Shown piece by piece: positions 32,422-41,578 of a stretch of DNA of 47,046 bases. The notes below the pieces were generated by a model. It ran no database searches. It saw only the letters and a list, made by a program, of their open reading frames with translations, and was not told the DNA's origin. The stretch's first letter is position 1; each line of letters starts with the position of its first letter. The translations under genes and the position numbers were made by a program. This stretch comes from CALLPQ01 sp039819545. Its GTDB lineage: Bacteria; Pseudomonadota; Alphaproteobacteria; Caulobacterales; Parvularculaceae. The DNA lies in assembly GCA_039819545.1 (NCBI GenBank), contig JBCBRS010000020.1:1-47046 (forward strand). The letters run 5' to 3'.

Positions 32422-33339
32422 ATGGCCACAACCGCCCACGCGACAACCCTTATCGATGGTAAAGCCATCGCAGCGCAGATCACCGACGATGTGGCCGCCG
32501 CATCCGCCGGGTTTCTTGCGCGGGCTGGCCGGGCACCGGGGCTCGCGGTTGTGCTGGTCGGCGATGACCCTGCCAGCGGCGTCTATGTACGCAACAAGGG
32601 CAAGATGGCCGCAAAGGTGGGGTTTCATTCGGTGCAGGAAACTCTGCCCGCTCATGTGGACCAGGCAGCCCTGGCCGAAACCGTCCGCCAACTGAATGAT
32701 GCTGACGCGGTGGATGGCATTCTTGTCCAGATGCCGTTGCCTGAGCCGCTTGACGCCGAAGCAATCATTGACCTGATCAATCCCGAAAAGGACGTGGACG
32801 GGTTTCATCCCGTCAATGTGGGCCGACTGGCCGCTGGGGCGCGCGCACCCTGCCTTGTGCCTTGCACCCCAGCGGGTAGCGTTAGGCTCGCAAAGTCGGC
32901 ACTGGGGCCTGATCTCTCTGGCAAGCATGCGGTGATCGTGGGGCGGTCAACCATTGTGGGTCGACCGGCCGCACAATTGTTCCTTGCCGAGAATTGTACT
33001 GTGACCATCGCCCATTCTCGCACCGCCGACCTCGCCGCCGTGACCCGGAGCGCAGATATCCTCATCGCCGCAGTGGGCCGCCCGCACCTGATTGGCGAGC
33101 CCCATGTGAAACCCGGCGCCTGTGTTATCGATGTGGGGATCAACCGCGTCGCCGCTCCCGAACGCGGCATGGACGCAACCCGGCTAGTGGGTGACGTGGA
33201 CTTTGACGCTGTCAAATCGATTGCCGGGGCGATTACACCGGTGCCCGGCGGCGTCGGGCCTATGACCATTGCCATGCTGATGCACAATACGCTCACCGCC
33301 GCCTGCCGCCGCAAAGGCATTGATGACCTTGAGTTTTAG
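32422..33339 (+). CDS. folD: Methylenetetrahydrofolate dehydrogenase/cyclohydrolase
   Basis: 305-residue bifunctional enzyme that interconverts 5,10-methylene-THF, methenyl-THF and 10-formyl-THF with NADP. The catalytic pair Tyr55-Lys59 is in VYVRNKGK, followed by DGILVQMPLP, PVNVGRL, PCTPAG and the NADP-binding VIVGRSTIVGRPAAQLF. The start at 32422 gives normal length; an ATG at 32395 would add nine residues. A housekeeping gene that marks the edge of the photosynthesis region. Confidence 0.97.
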   Translation: MATTAHATTLIDGKAIAAQITDDVAAASAGFLARAGRAPGLAVVLVGDDPASGVYVRNKGKMAAKVGFHSVQETLPAHVDQAALAETVRQLNDADAVDGILVQMPLPEPLDAEAIIDLINPEKDVDGFHPVNVGRLAAGARAPCLVPCTPAGSVRLAKSALGPDLSGKHAVIVGRSTIVGRPAAQLFLAENCTVTIAHSRTADLAAVTRSADILIAAVGRPHLIGEPHVKPGACVIDVGINRVAAPERGMDATRLVGDVDFDAVKSIAGAITPVPGGVGPMTIAMLMHNTLTAACRRKGIDDLEF

Positions 33340-33375
33340 ACGTTTTTGAGACGTACAAGGAAGAAAGGCAATCCC

Positions 33376-33918
33376 ATGCAACTTTATCGCCACGTCGTTG
33401 CCAGCGTTTTATTGATGCTCAGCACCGCGGCGCAGGCGCAGCCGCCCGGCTTTACCCATGGCCCGGTGATCAAAAACGACGGCCCCGTGGCGCCAGTGCC
33501 GGGGCATCTTCCCCTTCCCGAGGGAACTCGCCTGAAGGTGGCGATGGATGTCGTCGACCGCGCGGCACCGGGTAAAAAGAACCGCAGCTTTGTGACGGCG
33601 GCGCGCTATATCAACATGCACGCCGCCGCTGGCCTGCCGCCAGACCGCGCGCGCCTTGCGCTCGTTATCCCCGGAGCCGGGGTGCATGATGTGACCACAT
33701 CAGCTTTTCACACCCGCACACACGCCGGCGACCATGGCAGTCAAGATCTGATCGCCAACTTGCTCAAAGCCGGTGTAACAATCACCGTATGCGGACAGAG
33801 TGCAGCAGCCCAGGGCATTACCAAAGATGACCTGATCCCGGGGGTGACGCTGTCGCTTTCCGCCATTACGGCACATGCTCTCCTGCAACAGGACGGGTAT
33901 ATGCTGAACCCATTTTAG
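33376..33918 (+). CDS. Exported DsrE-like protein
   Basis: 180 residues. A signal peptide (HVVASVLLMLSTAAQAQ, cleavage near residue 22) is followed by a DsrE/DsrF/YchN-like fold: LKVAMDVVDRAAP, ARLALVIPGAGVHDV, and the end pattern LLKAGVTITVCGQSAAAQGI with DLIPGVTLSLSAITAHALLQQDGY. The Cys in VCGQS is at the position where sulfur-carrying members have their cysteine. Exported members are common in proteobacteria and of unknown function. The start at 33376 is supported by AAAGG 6 nt upstream and by the signal peptide. It lies 36 nt after folD and may be co-transcribed. Confidence 0.82.
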   Translation: MQLYRHVVASVLLMLSTAAQAQPPGFTHGPVIKNDGPVAPVPGHLPLPEGTRLKVAMDVVDRAAPGKKNRSFVTAARYINMHAAAGLPPDRARLALVIPGAGVHDVTTSAFHTRTHAGDHGSQDLIANLLKAGVTITVCGQSAAAQGITKDDLIPGVTLSLSAITAHALLQQDGYMLNPF

Positions 33919-33946
33919 AATTGATGGTATCTTGGAGCAAAAGCCG

Positions 33947-34148
33947 TGCACCCGGGCAAGCGCAGCGCCGACCCGGGATCTTTTTATACATTCTCCGTAC
34001 TCCAATCAGTAGATCCCGGGCCTTCGCCCGGGGACACGGCGTAAACATAAATCCGTTTTCCCGGGCAAGCAAATCGCCGACCCGGGAACTATTAATGCAT
34101 TCTCCGCACCCCAATCAGTAGGCCCCGGGTCTTCGCCCGGGGACACGG
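33947..34148. repeat. Two-hairpin palindromic repeats (2 units)
   Basis: Units lie at about 33947-34039 and 34058-34148, with hairpin A (CCCGGG arms, for example 33951-33977) and hairpin B (34123-34142), the same family as at 1-286. They fill most of the 310-bp gap between the ends of the DsrE-like gene and convergent nadE; nothing else is seen there. Confidence 0.9.
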
Positions 34149-34228
34149 GCTTCTCTGTAAAAATAAAGATCGCCTAGTATCGGCGCGCTGTGTCCACGCA
34201 ACGCACCCTTTAACCGTGTCATCCTATC

Positions 34229-35902
34229 CTAGCCGCGGTCGCGCCAGCCATTGGTGATCGGATAGCGCCGGTCGCGGCCAAAATTGACCTTGGTCACCTT
34301 TGGACCGGGCGGAGCCTGACGGCGTTTGTACTCGGCCACATAGAGAAGATGCTCCACCCGGCGGACGACGCCCTCATCATGGCCGCGCGCGATGATCTCG
34401 CGCACCGGCATCTCCCGTTCCACCAGACATTCAAGGATATCGTCCAGAACTTCATAGGGCGGTAGGCTATCATCATCACGCTGATCTTCTCGTAACTCTG
34501 CGGATGGTGGTTTGGTAACGATCCGTTCGGGGATGACCTGACCGGCGGGGCCCAGCAAACTGTTATGGTGGGCCATGTTTCGCCAGCGACACAGGGCAAA
34601 AACTTCTGTTTTATAGATATCCTTGAGCGGATTATAACCGCCATTCATATCGCCATAAAGCGTTGCATAGCCTACGGACATTTCAGATTTGTTGCCCGTG
34701 GTCAGCACCATGGGGCCAAATTTGTTCGAAATCGCCATCAGCGTCATCCCGCGCAGACGCGACTGGATATTTTCTTCGGTCGTGTCGCGCGCATGGCCCT
34801 CAAACAGGGGGCCAAGCATGGTATCCATAGCCGCAACGCCGGGCTCAATGGAAACCTCATCCAGATGAACGCCGAGCGCAGCGGCGCAGGCGCTAGCATC
34901 TTCGAGGCTCTCGCTGCCGGTATAGCGCGACGGCATCATCACGCAGCGCACGCGCTCAGCGCCCAGCGCATCAACGGCAATCGCGGCGGTCAAGGCGCTA
35001 TCAACGCCCCCGGAAAGACCGATGACAACGCCCTTAAAATGGTTTTTCTCCACATAATCGCGCACGCCCATGGTTACCGCGCGGTAGACAAGCTCCTCGC
35101 CTTCGCACCAATGCGCTGTGGGCCCATCCGTACACGTCCAATGCCCCTCTGTAGACTGCCACCGGGTCATGAAAACACCCGGAGCAAACTCTGCGCAGCG
35201 ATAGGAGATGGTGCCGTGCGCGTCCATGACAAAGGAGGCGCCATCGAAGACAACCTCGTCCTGACCGGCCAACTGATTCACAAAGATTACCGGCAGATTG
35301 GTGGCCCGGGCGCGTTCAGCGGCGGCAAATTCACGCTCTTTTTTGGCGGTCTTACGAAAGGGCGAGCCATGCGGCGCAATGAGAAGCCCCGCGCCTTGAG
35401 CGGCGAGGGCCTCGCCAGTGCCCGGCACCCATAGATCCTCGCACGTCAAAAGTCCCAGCTTGATGCCATCAAAGTCAGTGACCTCAACATCTGTACCCGG
35501 TGTAAATCGGCGTGGTTCGTCAAACACGCCATAATTAGGCAAACGGATCTTATCGCGCCGGGCAGCAATGGACCCGTCCTTCAATAAAAAGGCTGCATTG
35601 AAAAGCTCTTGCGGCGCCTGCGCTTGCGTCTCTCGCCAAGGCGCAGAGATGATCATGGCGGGACCGCCCGCAGTCTCACCGGCGAGGCGTTCCACCGCCT
35701 CGCGGCAGGCGCGTTGGAAGGACGGTTTTTGCACCAGGTCTTCCGGTGGATAGCCTGACACCACAAGCTCACAAAAAACGGCCAGATCCGCGCCCGCATC
35801 CTGGGCCGACATGTAAGCGGTCCGTATCCGCTCGATGTTGCCCTCAATATCACCAACCACGGGAGCAATCTGACACAGCGCGATGGAAAGTTCAGTGCGC
35901 AT
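34229..35902 (-). CDS. nadE: Glutamine-dependent NAD+ synthetase
   Basis: 557 residues in two domains. An N-terminal nitrilase-type glutaminase has the triad Glu45, Lys118 and Cys154 (LLTCEDLWVPG). A C-terminal synthetase has the ATP P-loop LSGGVDSALT (about 295-304), TTGNKSEMSVGYATLYGDMNGG and the late DDDSLPPYEVLDDIL. It amidates nicotinate adenine dinucleotide to NAD+ using glutamine. It lies 44 nt downstream of the aminotransferase gene, so it may share its transcript, though the functions are not obviously linked. Confidence 0.97.
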   Translation of the reverse strand: MRTELSIALCQIAPVVGDIEGNIERIRTAYMSAQDAGADLAVFCELVVSGYPPEDLVQKPSFQRACREAVERLAGETAGGPAMIISAPWRETQAQAPQELFNAAFLLKDGSIAARRDKIRLPNYGVFDEPRRFTPGTDVEVTDFDGIKLGLLTCEDLWVPGTGEALAAQGAGLLIAPHGSPFRKTAKKEREFAAAERARATNLPVIFVNQLAGQDEVVFDGASFVMDAHGTISYRCAEFAPGVFMTRWQSTEGHWTCTDGPTAHWCEGEELVYRAVTMGVRDYVEKNHFKGVVIGLSGGVDSALTAAIAVDALGAERVRCVMMPSRYTGSESLEDASACAAALGVHLDEVSIEPGVAAMDTMLGPLFEGHARDTTEENIQSRLRGMTLMAISNKFGPMVLTTGNKSEMSVGYATLYGDMNGGYNPLKDIYKTEVFALCRWRNMAHHNSLLGPAGQVIPERIVTKPPSAELREDQRDDDSLPPYEVLDDILECLVEREMPVREIIARGHDEGVVRRVEHLLYVAEYKRRQAPPGPKVTKVNFGRDRRYPITNGWRDRG

Positions 35903-35946
35903 AAGGATTATCTTTCATCGGCTTTCAACAGCGGCGCGACTAACCA

Positions 35947-37194
35947 CTACGCCAGGCTCGCCTCACCGGGTGCATCAGCGCCGTGTATTTCTATACTGGC
36001 GCTGACCGCACTTTCGACAGCGTCGCATATATATTCGACTTGGGCCTCTGTCAGATAAGGATGCATCGGCAAGGAGAAAATCGTTTTGCAGAGTGCCGCC
36101 GTGTGCGTAAGCGCCGGCAATCCATCACGCGGCGCGTAAGCGGAAAAGGCCGGCATCTGATGAAGCGGGGTGTTATAGTAAATCGCCGTGGGCACGCCCG
36201 CCGCTTTCAGCCGTTCAACAACGGCGTCACGGTGGGGCGTTGTCACCGAATAATAACCATAACCGGAAACAGCCTTGCTGCCGGTTTGCTGCAAGTCTAC
36301 GCACCCTTTCAGACGTCGATCATAGATCGCCGCAATATGCCGACGGGCGGCCAATTCATCGTCAAAGATGCTCAGTTTTTCGAGCAGGATTGCGGCTTGA
36401 AAACTATCCATGCGTCCATTGAACCCGACGCGTACGGACTCTTTACGGTGCGCATCCGTCCCATGCCAGCGGATGGACGTGAACGCTTCGATATCAGCCT
36501 CATCCTGGGTGAACATGGCCCCCGCATCGCCGTAAGCGCCAAGGGCCTTGCCCGGAAAGAAGCTGACCGCCGTGTTTGGGGCGATGGCACCCACCCGATC
36601 CGCCCCATACTGACCACCAAAGCTCTGTGCGCCATCGGCGAGCACATACAGGTCTTCGCGCGCTGCAATATCGGTGATGGCATCATAATCCGCAGGCAGA
36701 CCAAAAAGATCAACGGGGATAACCGCGCGCGGTTGCAGTCGCCCTTCGGCCTTGATGCCATCAATTGCCGCCTGTAGCGCCTGCGGGCACATGGTGTACG
36801 TCTTCGGGTCGATATCCACAAAGACCGGCGCGGCCCCGGTCAACAGCACCGAGTTGGCCGTGGCGTTATAGGTAAAGGCCGGAACAAAAACCGCATCACC
36901 CGTTACGAGACCGCGCGCGAGAAGCGGCGCGACAAGCGCATCGGTACCAGAGGCACAGGCGACGGCCCCGCGCGCGCCCGTCCACTCAGCAAGCTGTTCC
37001 TCGAGCGCCTCAATCTCTGGCCCGGCAATATAGCGCCCATGGTCGAGAATGGCCGAGAGCCGCTTTTCGATTTGCGGGCGCAGGCGCGCTTGCTGGGCCT
37101 TTAGATCAATAAAGTTTATGGGCTGATGATCCGCCTTGATACCGCCGACCTTGCTCACCGCATTCGCTGGTACCACTGTTAAACGATGGGTCAC
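35947..37194 (-). CDS. DegT/DnrJ/EryC1-family sugar aminotransferase (WbpE-like)
   Basis: 415-residue PLP enzyme. The start INFIDLKAQQARLRPQIEKR and GRYIAGPEIEALEEQLAEWTG are typical of WbpE-like aminotransferases. CASGTDALVAPL binds phosphate and Lys216 in SFFPGKALGAYGDAG is the PLP lysine. The upstream gene, overlapping by 4 nt, is a Gfo/Idh dehydrogenase; together they fit oxidation and amination at C3 of a UDP-linked amino sugar, as in WbpB/WbpE. The exact sugar is not known. No glycosyltransferase is adjacent. Confidence 0.88.
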   Translation of the reverse strand: MTHRLTVVPANAVSKVGGIKADHQPINFIDLKAQQARLRPQIEKRLSAILDHGRYIAGPEIEALEEQLAEWTGARGAVACASGTDALVAPLLARGLVTGDAVFVPAFTYNATANSVLLTGAAPVFVDIDPKTYTMCPQALQAAIDGIKAEGRLQPRAVIPVDLFGLPADYDAITDIAAREDLYVLADGAQSFGGQYGADRVGAIAPNTAVSFFPGKALGAYGDAGAMFTQDEADIEAFTSIRWHGTDAHRKESVRVGFNGRMDSFQAAILLEKLSIFDDELAARRHIAAIYDRRLKGCVDLQQTGSKAVSGYGYYSVTTPHRDAVVERLKAAGVPTAIYYNTPLHQMPAFSAYAPRDGLPALTHTAALCKTIFSLPMHPYLTEAQVEYICDAVESAVSASIEIHGADAPGEASLA

Positions 37195-38234
37195 GCTTCA
37201 CCTCCAGAATGGCGAGTATTAGAGGAATAATATTCATCAGCACCAGGATTATCTCGAAGCCCCGCTGCGCACTCCACCGCGATGGCAAGGGCCAGGGCCC
37301 GCCGGCCACACTGGGCAGGCTCTTGGGTGACGGGCGCCCCGGCATCAGCAGCCTTGATCGCTGTCATGAAGTGATCAAATCCATAGGCCAAAGGATCGCG
37401 CAGACCGAGGGGTTGCTGATCGGTCTCGTCATCATCGGCAAAACCACCTTTTAGCGGCATGTCCGTGGTGTTTGTCAGGGTGCGGTTGAGAAAATCAAGC
37501 TGAACCGCGCCGCCGGCAAAATCGAGCTGCAAGCTGCGCTCACGCGTTTTGGACCGACGGCTCACGGTAAGATCAATTTTTGCTGGCCCAGCGCGCAACT
37601 GCGCGTCAACCCTGTGGCCAGCTTCGGACAATTGCGCGCTTTGTACGGTCACTGGCGTGCCTTCACCAAAAAGGCAGGCGGTAAGATCGAGATCATGGAT
37701 CATCAAATCCATGACCACTGACACATCCTCGCCGCGACCGGTGGCAGGCATGCACCGCCTACTGATCATTTTAGCTGGAATTGCCCCACAATCGAAAAGG
37801 CCAAGCGCGGCGGCCACATAGCGTTCCTGGTGACCCACCTGCAGGACACGCGCTGCGTCGAGGGCACCAGCGATCATGGCATCGGCCACGTCAAGGCTAA
37901 GGGCCATGGGTTTTTCCACGAAGACATGTTTGCCCGCATTAAGAGCCTGCAGGGCAAGATCACCATGGGTGGGGGCTGGCGTTGTGATGAGCACCGCATC
38001 AACCCTGTCCAACAGGTCCGCAAACCGGCGCGCGACGGTGGCCCCAAACTTGTCGCTAAGCGCCTGTGCCGCTGCCTCGTCAACATCGTGAACACCCGCA
38101 AGCTGCGCCGCCGGATGGTCATGGACTTTCCAGCCATGATAGCCACCAAATACACCCGCGCCGACGAGACCCACCCGCACGGGCGGGTCAAACGATGCCG
38201 TGCGCTGCCCTTTTCTCACCGACCCCTCGTCCAT
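37191..38234 (-). CDS. Gfo/Idh/MocA-family nucleotide-sugar dehydrogenase
   Basis: 347 residues: N-terminal Rossmann fold with VGLVGAGVFGGYHG and, further on, AGKHVFVEKPMAL containing the EKP motif of the family; the C-terminal half is the alpha/beta dimerisation domain with MDLMIHDLDLTACLFGEG. It probably oxidises C3 of a UDP-N-acetyl sugar for the aminotransferase that overlaps it by 4 nt. The start at 38234 (MDEGSVRKG) is chosen by family length; an upstream in-frame start at 38312 adds 26 residues. It is divergent from the antiporter gene, 250 bp away. Confidence 0.87.
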   Translation of the reverse strand: MDEGSVRKGQRTASFDPPVRVGLVGAGVFGGYHGWKVHDHPAAQLAGVHDVDEAAAQALSDKFGATVARRFADLLDRVDAVLITTPAPTHGDLALQALNAGKHVFVEKPMALSLDVADAMIAGALDAARVLQVGHQERYVAAALGLFDCGAIPAKMISRRCMPATGRGEDVSVVMDLMIHDLDLTACLFGEGTPVTVQSAQLSEAGHRVDAQLRAGPAKIDLTVSRRSKTRERSLQLDFAGGAVQLDFLNRTLTNTTDMPLKGGFADDDETDQQPLGLRDPLAYGFDHFMTAIKAADAGAPVTQEPAQCGRRALALAIAVECAAGLRDNPGADEYYSSNTRHSGGEA

Positions 38235-38484
38235 CACTGCGTTACGCACAACACACCTCGATACCCAGGCCACAACGCCTCGCCCTACATTTGCGCAGAA
38301 GAATAGCCGCACTCACACGCGGATCGAACGGGCCCGCCAATCAAACAATATTTCACCCTATTTCCGCGCCTACATGGAAGCGCTCGCGCGCTTTTCGATT
38401 GCCGCACCGTACCGGGCAACTTAGGAAACCAAGAAAATCAGTAACCACGCCGCGCCCGGCGCAGGCCATCAAGGGATCACCGGC

Positions 38485-40260
38485 ATGCCTGAATTCGCAC
38501 CGACACCGATGGAATTTCTTTTCTGGGAGACGCTGGCGCTCATTGTCGCGGCGTGTATCTTCGCCCCGCTTTTCCGGCGTCTGGGGTTCGGCACGATCCT
38601 CGGCTATCTCGTTGCCGGTATTGCGGTGAAGCTGACCCTTAGCACCGGGCTTTCGGATCATCCCGAAGAGCTACTTCATTTTGCCGAATTCGGCGTTGTC
38701 TTGTTTCTTTTTGTCATCGGGCTTGCGATCAATCCCAAAGCTTTATGGCAGATGCGCGGAGATATTTTTGGTCTTGGCTTTGCGCAGGTGACGATCACCG
38801 GGCTTGTCATTGCTGCCCTTGTCTTGGGGCTTGGCTATAGCTGGCAGACGAGCCTGATCACCGGCCTGGGGATGGCGCTTTCTTCCACCGCGCTAACCAT
38901 GCGCGCGCTTGATGAAAAGCGAGAGCGCGCCACCACCCACGGACGAAAGATCTTCGCGATCCTTTTGTTTCAAGATTTGGCGATTGTCCCGCTCCTTCTC
39001 CTCGCAACGTTTCTTGCGCCCATGCAGGAAGCGATCACCGTTGGCGAGACGTTGGCGCAGCTTGGCGTTGCGGTTGGGGCCATCGTCTTTCTGGTGATGC
39101 TCGGTCGCTTTGCCCTGAACCCCATGCTCGACCTGTTATCGCGCGCGAACATGCAGGAGATCATGACCGCAGCGGCGTTGGGTATCGTCATCTTTGCGGC
39201 ACTGATGATGGATTTTGCTGGCATGTCCTATGCCATGGGGGCGTTTATCGCCGGGGTGTTGCTGGCCGATTCGAATTTCAAACATGAGATCGAAGCCAAT
39301 GTGGAACCTTTTCGCGGGCTCTTTTTGGGCCTGTTCTTCATGGCCGTGGGCCTTAGCCTTGATCTGGAGGCGATCTTTGCCCAATGGCAGTTAATTGTGA
39401 TCGCAGCGCCAACCCTGATGGTGATCAAGGCTGCGGTGCTCTATCTCATTGCGCGGTTATCCCGTAATTCCCATTCAGTCAGCACAAAGACGAGCATTGC
39501 CCTTGCCCAGGCTGGAGAATTTGGCTTTGTGCTCTTTGGCGCCACCGCAGCAACGGGCTTGCACCAGGCCACCGAAGCCTCAACCCTGATCGCCATTGTC
39601 ACCTTATCCATGGCGCTCTCCCCGCTGTTTGATCGGCTCAGCGGTCTCCTCGCACCCAAGACCGGCGCGGAGACCATTGACGAGACTTTTGAGGATGCAG
39701 CCGGGCGCGCACTAGTCATCGGGTTTGGCCGGTTCGGCCAGCTCGTCTCACAGCCGCTTTTGGCGCAGGGGATCGATGTCACAATCCTCGATTACGACGC
39801 CAATCGAGTGCGCGATGCGGGTACCTTTGGCTTTCGGATCCATTATGGCGACGGCACACGGCGCGATGTATTACGCGCCGCCGGTGCCGGGCGCGCAGAC
39901 CTCATCGTTGTGTGCATTGATGATCCGGTGAGTGCCACTGATATTGTCGATCTCGCCCAACAATTCTTTCCTACCGCCAAACTCCTCGTGCGCTCCATCG
40001 ATCGCCGACACTCTATCGAGCTTGCCCATCGCGGTGTAGATTTTTCCATCCGTGAACTGATGGAATCAGCTTTTGTTATGGGAGAACAGGCGTTGATCCA
40101 CCTTGACATCGACCAGCGGGTTGCCGCGAAAACGGTTGAAGACACCCGCCGCCGCGACGCCGAACGCCTTGCCGCACAGATAGAGGGCGATGTGCGGTCA
40201 GGCATCGATAATTTGCATACGAAACCTGTGAAGCCGGAACCATTGGTGCCCCCGGCTTAA
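38485..40260 (+). CDS. CPA2-family monovalent cation:proton antiporter with TrkA-N domain (Kef/YbaL-like)
   Basis: 591 residues: about 12 membrane helices (to about residue 385) of the Na+/H+ exchanger fold, starting FLFWETLALIVAACIFAPLFRR, with LQDLAIVP-like FQDLAIVPLLL and GAFIAGVLLADSNFKHEIE. A cytoplasmic TrkA-N/RCK domain follows with VIGFGRFGQLVSQPLLAQG and DYDANRVRDAG, which binds NAD(H) or glutathione in relatives. It likely exports K+ in exchange for protons. The tail is short and charged. Single gene; a repeat array follows its stop. Confidence 0.93.
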   Translation: MPEFAPTPMEFLFWETLALIVAACIFAPLFRRLGFGTILGYLVAGIAVKLTLSTGLSDHPEELLHFAEFGVVLFLFVIGLAINPKALWQMRGDIFGLGFAQVTITGLVIAALVLGLGYSWQTSLITGLGMALSSTALTMRALDEKRERATTHGRKIFAILLFQDLAIVPLLLLATFLAPMQEAITVGETLAQLGVAVGAIVFLVMLGRFALNPMLDLLSRANMQEIMTAAALGIVIFAALMMDFAGMSYAMGAFIAGVLLADSNFKHEIEANVEPFRGLFLGLFFMAVGLSLDLEAIFAQWQLIVIAAPTLMVIKAAVLYLIARLSRNSHSVSTKTSIALAQAGEFGFVLFGATAATGLHQATEASTLIAIVTLSMALSPLFDRLSGLLAPKTGAETIDETFEDAAGRALVIGFGRFGQLVSQPLLAQGIDVTILDYDANRVRDAGTFGFRIHYGDGTRRDVLRAAGAGRADLIVVCIDDPVSATDIVDLAQQFFPTAKLLVRSIDRRHSIELAHRGVDFSIRELMESAFVMGEQALIHLDIDQRVAAKTVEDTRRRDAERLAAQIEGDVRSGIDNLHTKPVKPEPLVPPA

Positions 40261-40293
40261 CGGGCTTTTCTGCAAATCCGCAAAATGGCCGTA

Positions 40294-40491
40294 GTACCGG
40301 GCGAGCGTAGCACCGACCTGAGGTCTGTTGATATATTCTCGGCACACCAATTAAAAGACCCGGGTCTTCGCCCGGGGATACGGCGTAAATATAAATCCGT
40401 ATTCCCGGGCAAGCAAAGCGCCGACCCGGGAACTTTTGATACATTCTCCGTACCCAAATGAGAAGACCCCGGATCAAGTCCGGGGATACGG
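40294..40491. repeat. Two-hairpin palindromic repeats (2 units)
   Basis: The first unit (about 40294-40383) has a degenerate hairpin A but a good hairpin B (40359-40377). The second (40402-40491) has both. They occupy the gap between the convergent 3' ends of the antiporter and the TraB/GumN gene. Confidence 0.9.
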
Positions 40492-40505
40492 TGAATTGAC
40501 GCTGT

Positions 40506-41525
40506 CTACTGAACACGTGTGACCGTAAACCCGCGGTCCCGGAGCATATCGATGACGGAATCCTCGCCGACAAGATGACCAGCGCCCACAGCGAGAAAAT
40601 AATTACCCTCGCCCGCCATCATGGTCTCGATCTGCTGGACCCAGTTTGCATTTCGATTTTTGAAGATGATATTGAACGCCTCTTCGGAGCTATTACGCAC
40701 TGAGCCAACCAGTTCGGCGTCGAGACGGTCCACGTCACCGCTCCGCCAGATGGCAAGCATCTCCTCGGCAAAGCCGGCAAAGTCCGCAAGCTGATCAAGC
40801 GACTCATCTGTGTTGGCGAACTCACCGATCTCGTCGAGCGAGGCGATGGCTTCGATCTGTGAGACCGCGCTCTCAAAATGCCCGAGCGTGTCATTTTCGC
40901 TGGCAGCGCGCGCAAGGATTGTGGACTCCGCACCGGCTTGGGGATCATAACCAACTTGCTGGAAGGCAATCTGGGTGATCGACAGAAGGGCAAGCCACGG
41001 ACGCAGGGGCTCAAGCTGCGCCATGGGTACGCCATATTGCTGGGCAACGGCGCCGAATGATGCGGCGCGTTCCGGGCCAAGGCTTGACGACAGGGTGACG
41101 CCTGGCGGGTTGAGGCCAAGACGGCGCACCGCCGTCTGGATTTCAGCGACGGCTTCCGGGCTTTGTGTGTCCGCCTCGGTAAACGTGGTTTCGGTGGCAA
41201 GCATTGCCGCATCAGAGGTTGGTGTGGTCCACTGCAAGCCAGCGGGTAACAAATGGAAGGTGCCGAAAAGATAAATCTCACTGTCGTCATCGGTCATGCG
41301 CCACATGGCGGGTCCATCGCCAAAGGCGCGGGTCTGCGCAGCTGGAGCTGACGCCGCCTGGCTTTGCGCACTGGCGGTGCTTGCCGCGTCGGTGGAGACG
41401 TCATCGGCCGTACTGGCGCAAGCCGCCGTGACTAGGCAGGCAAGGCCAATAGCAGCGCGAGACACACCGAAACGTGCGCGTGATGGGCGGCGGGCAAGGC
41501 CCCGCAACAAGGATGGCGTTTTCAT
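40506..41525 (-). CDS. TraB/GumN-family lipoprotein
   Basis: 339 residues. A long signal region ends in LACLVTAAC (lipobox with Cys near residue 36), followed by a Ser/Ala/Thr-rich linker and the domain. MWRMTDDDSEIYLFGTFHLLP carries the first GxxH-type motif and FLAVGAGHLVGEDSVIDMLRDRG the last, as in the TraB/PrgY/GumN family, which resembles Tiki-type metalloproteases; conserved Glu and His may bind metal. The physiological substrate is unknown. AGGGA lies 7 nt before the ATG at 41525. It follows the symporter gene by 53 nt on the same strand. Confidence 0.88.
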   Translation of the reverse strand: MKTPSLLRGLARRPSRARFGVSRAAIGLACLVTAACASTADDVSTDAASTASAQSQAASAPAAQTRAFGDGPAMWRMTDDDSEIYLFGTFHLLPAGLQWTTPTSDAAMLATETTFTEADTQSPEAVAEIQTAVRRLGLNPPGVTLSSSLGPERAASFGAVAQQYGVPMAQLEPLRPWLALLSITQIAFQQVGYDPQAGAESTILARAASENDTLGHFESAVSQIEAIASLDEIGEFANTDESLDQLADFAGFAEEMLAIWRSGDVDRLDAELVGSVRNSSEEAFNIIFKNRNANWVQQIETMMAGEGNYFLAVGAGHLVGEDSVIDMLRDRGFTVTRVQ

Positions 41526-41578
41526 TGGGGTGTCCCTTTTCGAAGAAATGTTGAAGTCCGTTGGCAAGCGGCCCTGCG

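Noticed and set aside
34565..35434. 289-codon ORF opposite nadE
   Set aside because: Antisense to a clear enzyme gene, with no recognisable protein pattern.
35983..36777. 264-codon ORF opposite the aminotransferase
   Set aside because: Antisense to a PLP enzyme with intact motifs; no independent support.
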